Under the pieces are notes generated by a model. The model searched no databases. It was not told the DNA's origin and worked only from the letters and a program-made list of their open reading frames with translations. Shown one piece after another: positions 61,201 through 64,000 of a stretch of DNA of 64,000 bases. The DNA is taken from positions 31,731,501 through 31,795,500 of the forward strand of contig NC_134370.1 of assembly GCF_035582795.1 (NCBI RefSeq), in the 5' to 3' direction. Every line of letters starts with the position of its first letter. Within the stretch, counting starts at the first letter, position 1. This stretch comes from Mycteria americana (Eukaryota > Chordata > Aves > Ciconiiformes > Ciconiidae). Both the position numbers and the translations under genes were made by a program.

Positions 61201-62539
61201 ATGTTTTCATATGGAACAGAAATGGCAGTGTCAATGTTAGAAATGGATCTTTTTAAGAAGAGTTCTGTTTAATGCCCCAATATGCAAATGAATTCAGTAC
61301 TAAAGTAGCTCTGAATAGTCTTTTGTAACCTGCCCTTATTCTATGTCAACTGACATACTTTTACAGAAAGACAGTTACAACTATGTATGACTCATGGTAC
61401 TTCAGCTTCACGTGCACACAGGTGAATTTTACCTTCTGTAAAGACCTGAAAGAGGAAAATTAGAGGTAAAATAAATTATGATTAATGCAGGGAGGTGAAG
61501 AAATACAGGGAACTTGCTATCCATTCCATATCAAACTATTCTATGCATTTAGCTAATGATTTGAGTAACTCCAGATTTTACTTGCTTGTGTTAGGAAGCA
61601 CATGGAACATAAATAATCAGCTATTGTAGTATATATGAGCATATAACAGGTAATGAGTAAATACACATTGGTTTTGTCCTTCCCACAAATTTCACATTAA
61701 GACCTGTTTATATGAACTTACTTTAAAAGATTTTGAAATTAGCAGATAAAGCAGAAAACCAAAAAGCTATTACATTAAACATATGGCCTATTATCCTTCT
61801 CCAGAAGGATAGAGAGACCAGAGAGAAAGGAAATCAAAAAGCAGTACAGTTTGTTCTATCTTAGCTAATGTTCTGAGTTACCTGACATCTCATTGCAAGA
61901 GCTATACTGATGTTTACACTATATATAAAGCTTTATCTTGCAGCTAAAACTAACATACCATCCAAAGTAGAAGCAGTTTAGAAGCCGTGATCTCATAACA
62001 ACAAACATTAAATGAAATATGGCAACATTTCATGTTAACCATTATGAAACACTGGAGCAGAAGAAAAATCTAAGAGATAAAATAAAAATACGTAAAAATG
62101 AACTGCTAAGCTATCATGTTTGTCAGCACAAACCTAAAGAGCAACAAATGGAGATTCAGTTTATGGTATGGAAATCAGATTAAAAAAATAAAGATAGTAT
62201 TCATTCCTTAAATAGAAGCATTCAGTGACAACTGAGAACCCAAATATTAACGTTAACTGAAAGCTTTTCTCAACAGGAACTTGTATGACATTACAATATA
62301 TTATACAATATATTACTAACTGCAGCTGCCTACAGAAAAACCATGCAGAAAACTGAATAGTCAGATCACAGCGAGAAAAAATTAGTAAGTGATCGGGTAT
62401 GGATGGAAGGCTCTAATCTTCACAAAATGAGCAAGTGCAAGTACTTGATTTGATGAAGCTGGGAAGAAAAACATCCAAAGCAGTGTTCGTTTAAATTGTA
62501 TTGCTCATTAAAAAAAGGCAAATACAGAAGAGGGAAGAG

Positions 62540-62623
62540 GTAACATCATCATGTATAAAAAAAAATAAGAACTGTGTAATCATACTGTGTAGTTCTTAAT
62601 TCTTTTATACGTGATGATGTTAC
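62540..62623. repeat. 84-nt near-perfect hairpin
   Basis: Arm 62,540-62,560 pairs with 62,603-62,623 over 21 continuous pairs (one a G-U at 62,552/62,611). After one mismatch, 2 more pairs and a small internal loop, 62,566-62,573 pairs with 62,591-62,598. The terminal loop is 17 nt. About 31 pairs in 84 nt is within the range of a miRNA precursor, but a MITE-type palindrome is equally possible. The transcribed strand of SHLD2 is the minus strand here. Confidence 0.75.
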
Positions 62624-63399
62624 TTGATGCTCCTTTCTCAGTTTGGCAAACAATTAAGTTTTACTCCACTAGTTCTCAAGGAAGTTAAAATTCTAATCCC
62701 AAATGGGAACCAGCTGTCAAGTCCCTTCACCTATGGCTATCCCTTTAACTTGGGAAACCCAGTGTTTAGAATACAAGTACTTACATTTTAAATCCAGGTA
62801 ATTTTTAAGTCTGAAGCCCTGATTCTGAAAGCTATGTTATGCAGATACCATTCTCCAAGTACCCCTGAAATAACACACTGTTTAGAGGGCATCTCAGATT
62901 TTCAGTGGGCATGTAAAAGTTGAGAGAGTGTGTCCCTCAGTAGTATCCTCCACTGCTGAGCAATGCAAAGCCACTTGTACTGTACTGCTGTATAGAATGG
63001 TGGTGTGATGCAAAGTTTTTTCAGTCAGAGCCCAGCTTCTTAAGACTGTAAACATCATAAAATGGAAGACCATAAAAAAATGTCTTGACTCAAACTTACC
63101 TTTCAAGAAAAGAAAATCTCTCTTGCAGACAACATTAGTATTTTAGGAAGGGGTAGGGAAACCTTACTTGAGACTTTGAAAGAATGGATTTTGATCTATT
63201 CAACTGCTCATCTTGTATGAATCAAAACACAGTTTAGTGGGGACTGAAGCTATTCCCATTTAAAAGTTGCCTAAGGTTTTCCACATTACCTGACTGAATA
63301 CACAATTTGTGCATTCCACAAATACTGACTTCTCAGGTCAAGAACCAGATGGCAAGAGCAGTACTACTGGAAGAAAGCTTGTCATTGATCTTTAGGATT

Positions 63400-63530
63400 A
63401 GTAGTGCTTTACAAGCATTGATGCAATAAGGGGTTTGATCTTGACTGATTATCGTACTGTAGGAATGAAAGTCTCATGCCTGAGAAGTCAGAGCTCTGTC
63501 CACTGGGGTTACACTGCTGTACACAGAAGA
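63400..63530 (+). repeat. Possible MIR-like SINE remnant
   Basis: GTGCTTTACAAGCATTGATGCAATAA and the following bases track the MIR 'GCTTTACATGTATTAACTCA' block, and a later AGTCAGAGCTCTGTCCACT tracks its 3' block. The middle part is poor, so this is weak. Confidence 0.3.
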
Positions 63531-64000
63531 CTGGAGAATAGCTAAACTGCAATGTCTGTACTCCCAACAGGTCAATTAGAATTAGCAGTCCATGCAGTTA
63601 AAGATCTGATAAAGTCACCTTGGTCCATCTCATGTCCAGATTTTATATTCTCTTATGATCTAGGATGGGAAAACAAAATAGAAAAAAACAAGTGCAGACA
63701 AAGCTCAAGAAATTACACTGCTTTAAAGAAGTTGATCTGACATTCTCAGCAAAAAGGCACAATCACATCTACACTGGCACATTCCCAAAGAACTCATGCC
63801 AATTCCAGTATCTACTTCCTTTGTTTGTTGAGTAATTTCACCTTACTTGGCATTTTAGAAATGTTTATAACCAAATATAGTCACAGGTAAAGTTATATTA
63901 CCTTCTCTTTACCCGTCATCATCCAATTTGCTGGATGAAGACTTGCTGAAAGACTGATTTTTTTCAGACACATTAAACATGGTGTGGAAATAATTGAAAT

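Larger units (their letters stand above)
49137..64000 (-). other. SHLD2: Upstream SHLD2 region, probably its long 5'-UTR intron
   Basis: Nine 5'-UTR bases (49,145-49,137) precede the ATG and follow a plausible acceptor. From there to the window edge the DNA is AT-rich, with no CpG island, no coding homology and only short random open frames. Human SHLD2 has a first intron of tens of kilobases, with its promoter next to GLUD1, as I recall. The simplest reading is that this is intronic and the promoter lies beyond 64,000. It includes a TA/TG repeat near 52,200, a strong hairpin near 62,580 and a possible MIR remnant near 63,400. Confidence 0.6.

Noticed and set aside
61792..61811. 9-bp inverted repeat with 2-nt loop
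   Set aside because: Short enough to occur by chance in a window of this size; too tight a loop for a stable RNA hairpin.

Overview
This is a vertebrate nuclear DNA window, almost certainly avian. The basis is split genes with GT-AG introns, one GC-rich CpG-island promoter in otherwise AT-rich DNA, old MIR-like SINE remnants, and a solo LTR whose sequence I recognise as a family common in neoavian birds. Two protein-coding genes can be reconstructed exon by exon. Both keep their reading frame across every splice junction.

Layout. Positions 1-15,835 are intergenic: no supported exon, a GC-rich patch near 2.4-2.95 kb, degraded SINEs and a few hairpins. A CpG island (about 15,836-16,570) holds the promoter and first exon of SYT15 (+ strand, coding 16,302-26,437, 8 coding exons, 417 aa). 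SYT15 is a synaptotagmin-family membrane protein whose two C2 domains lack the calcium-binding aspartates. A 6.3 kb spacer (26,438-32,742) separates it from the convergent gene and carries a 597-bp solo LTR with a 5-bp target duplication, a perfect 20-bp-stem palindrome and short tandem duplications. SHLD2 (FAM35A; - strand, coding 49,136 down to 32,743, 8 coding exons, about 896 aa) encodes the ssDNA-binding subunit of shieldin, the 53BP1-REV7 effector that protects broken DNA ends. From 49,146 to the right edge the sequence is AT-rich with no CpG island or recognisable exon. I read it as part of the long 5'-UTR intron of SHLD2, with its promoter outside the window.

The two genes are neighbours by position only; I see no functional link. 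Their tail-to-tail adjacency is of interest because, from memory, their human orthologues lie far apart on chromosome 10 (10q11 and 10q23).

I found no bacterial-type system, CRISPR array, tRNA, rRNA or novel multi-gene cassette. The unexplained structure is a set of short, very clean inverted repeats (5,545-5,644; 16,933-16,968; 29,791-29,835; 62,540-62,623) plus a bulged hairpin in the SYT15 3' UTR. These could be small-RNA precursors, MITE remnants or template-switch products.
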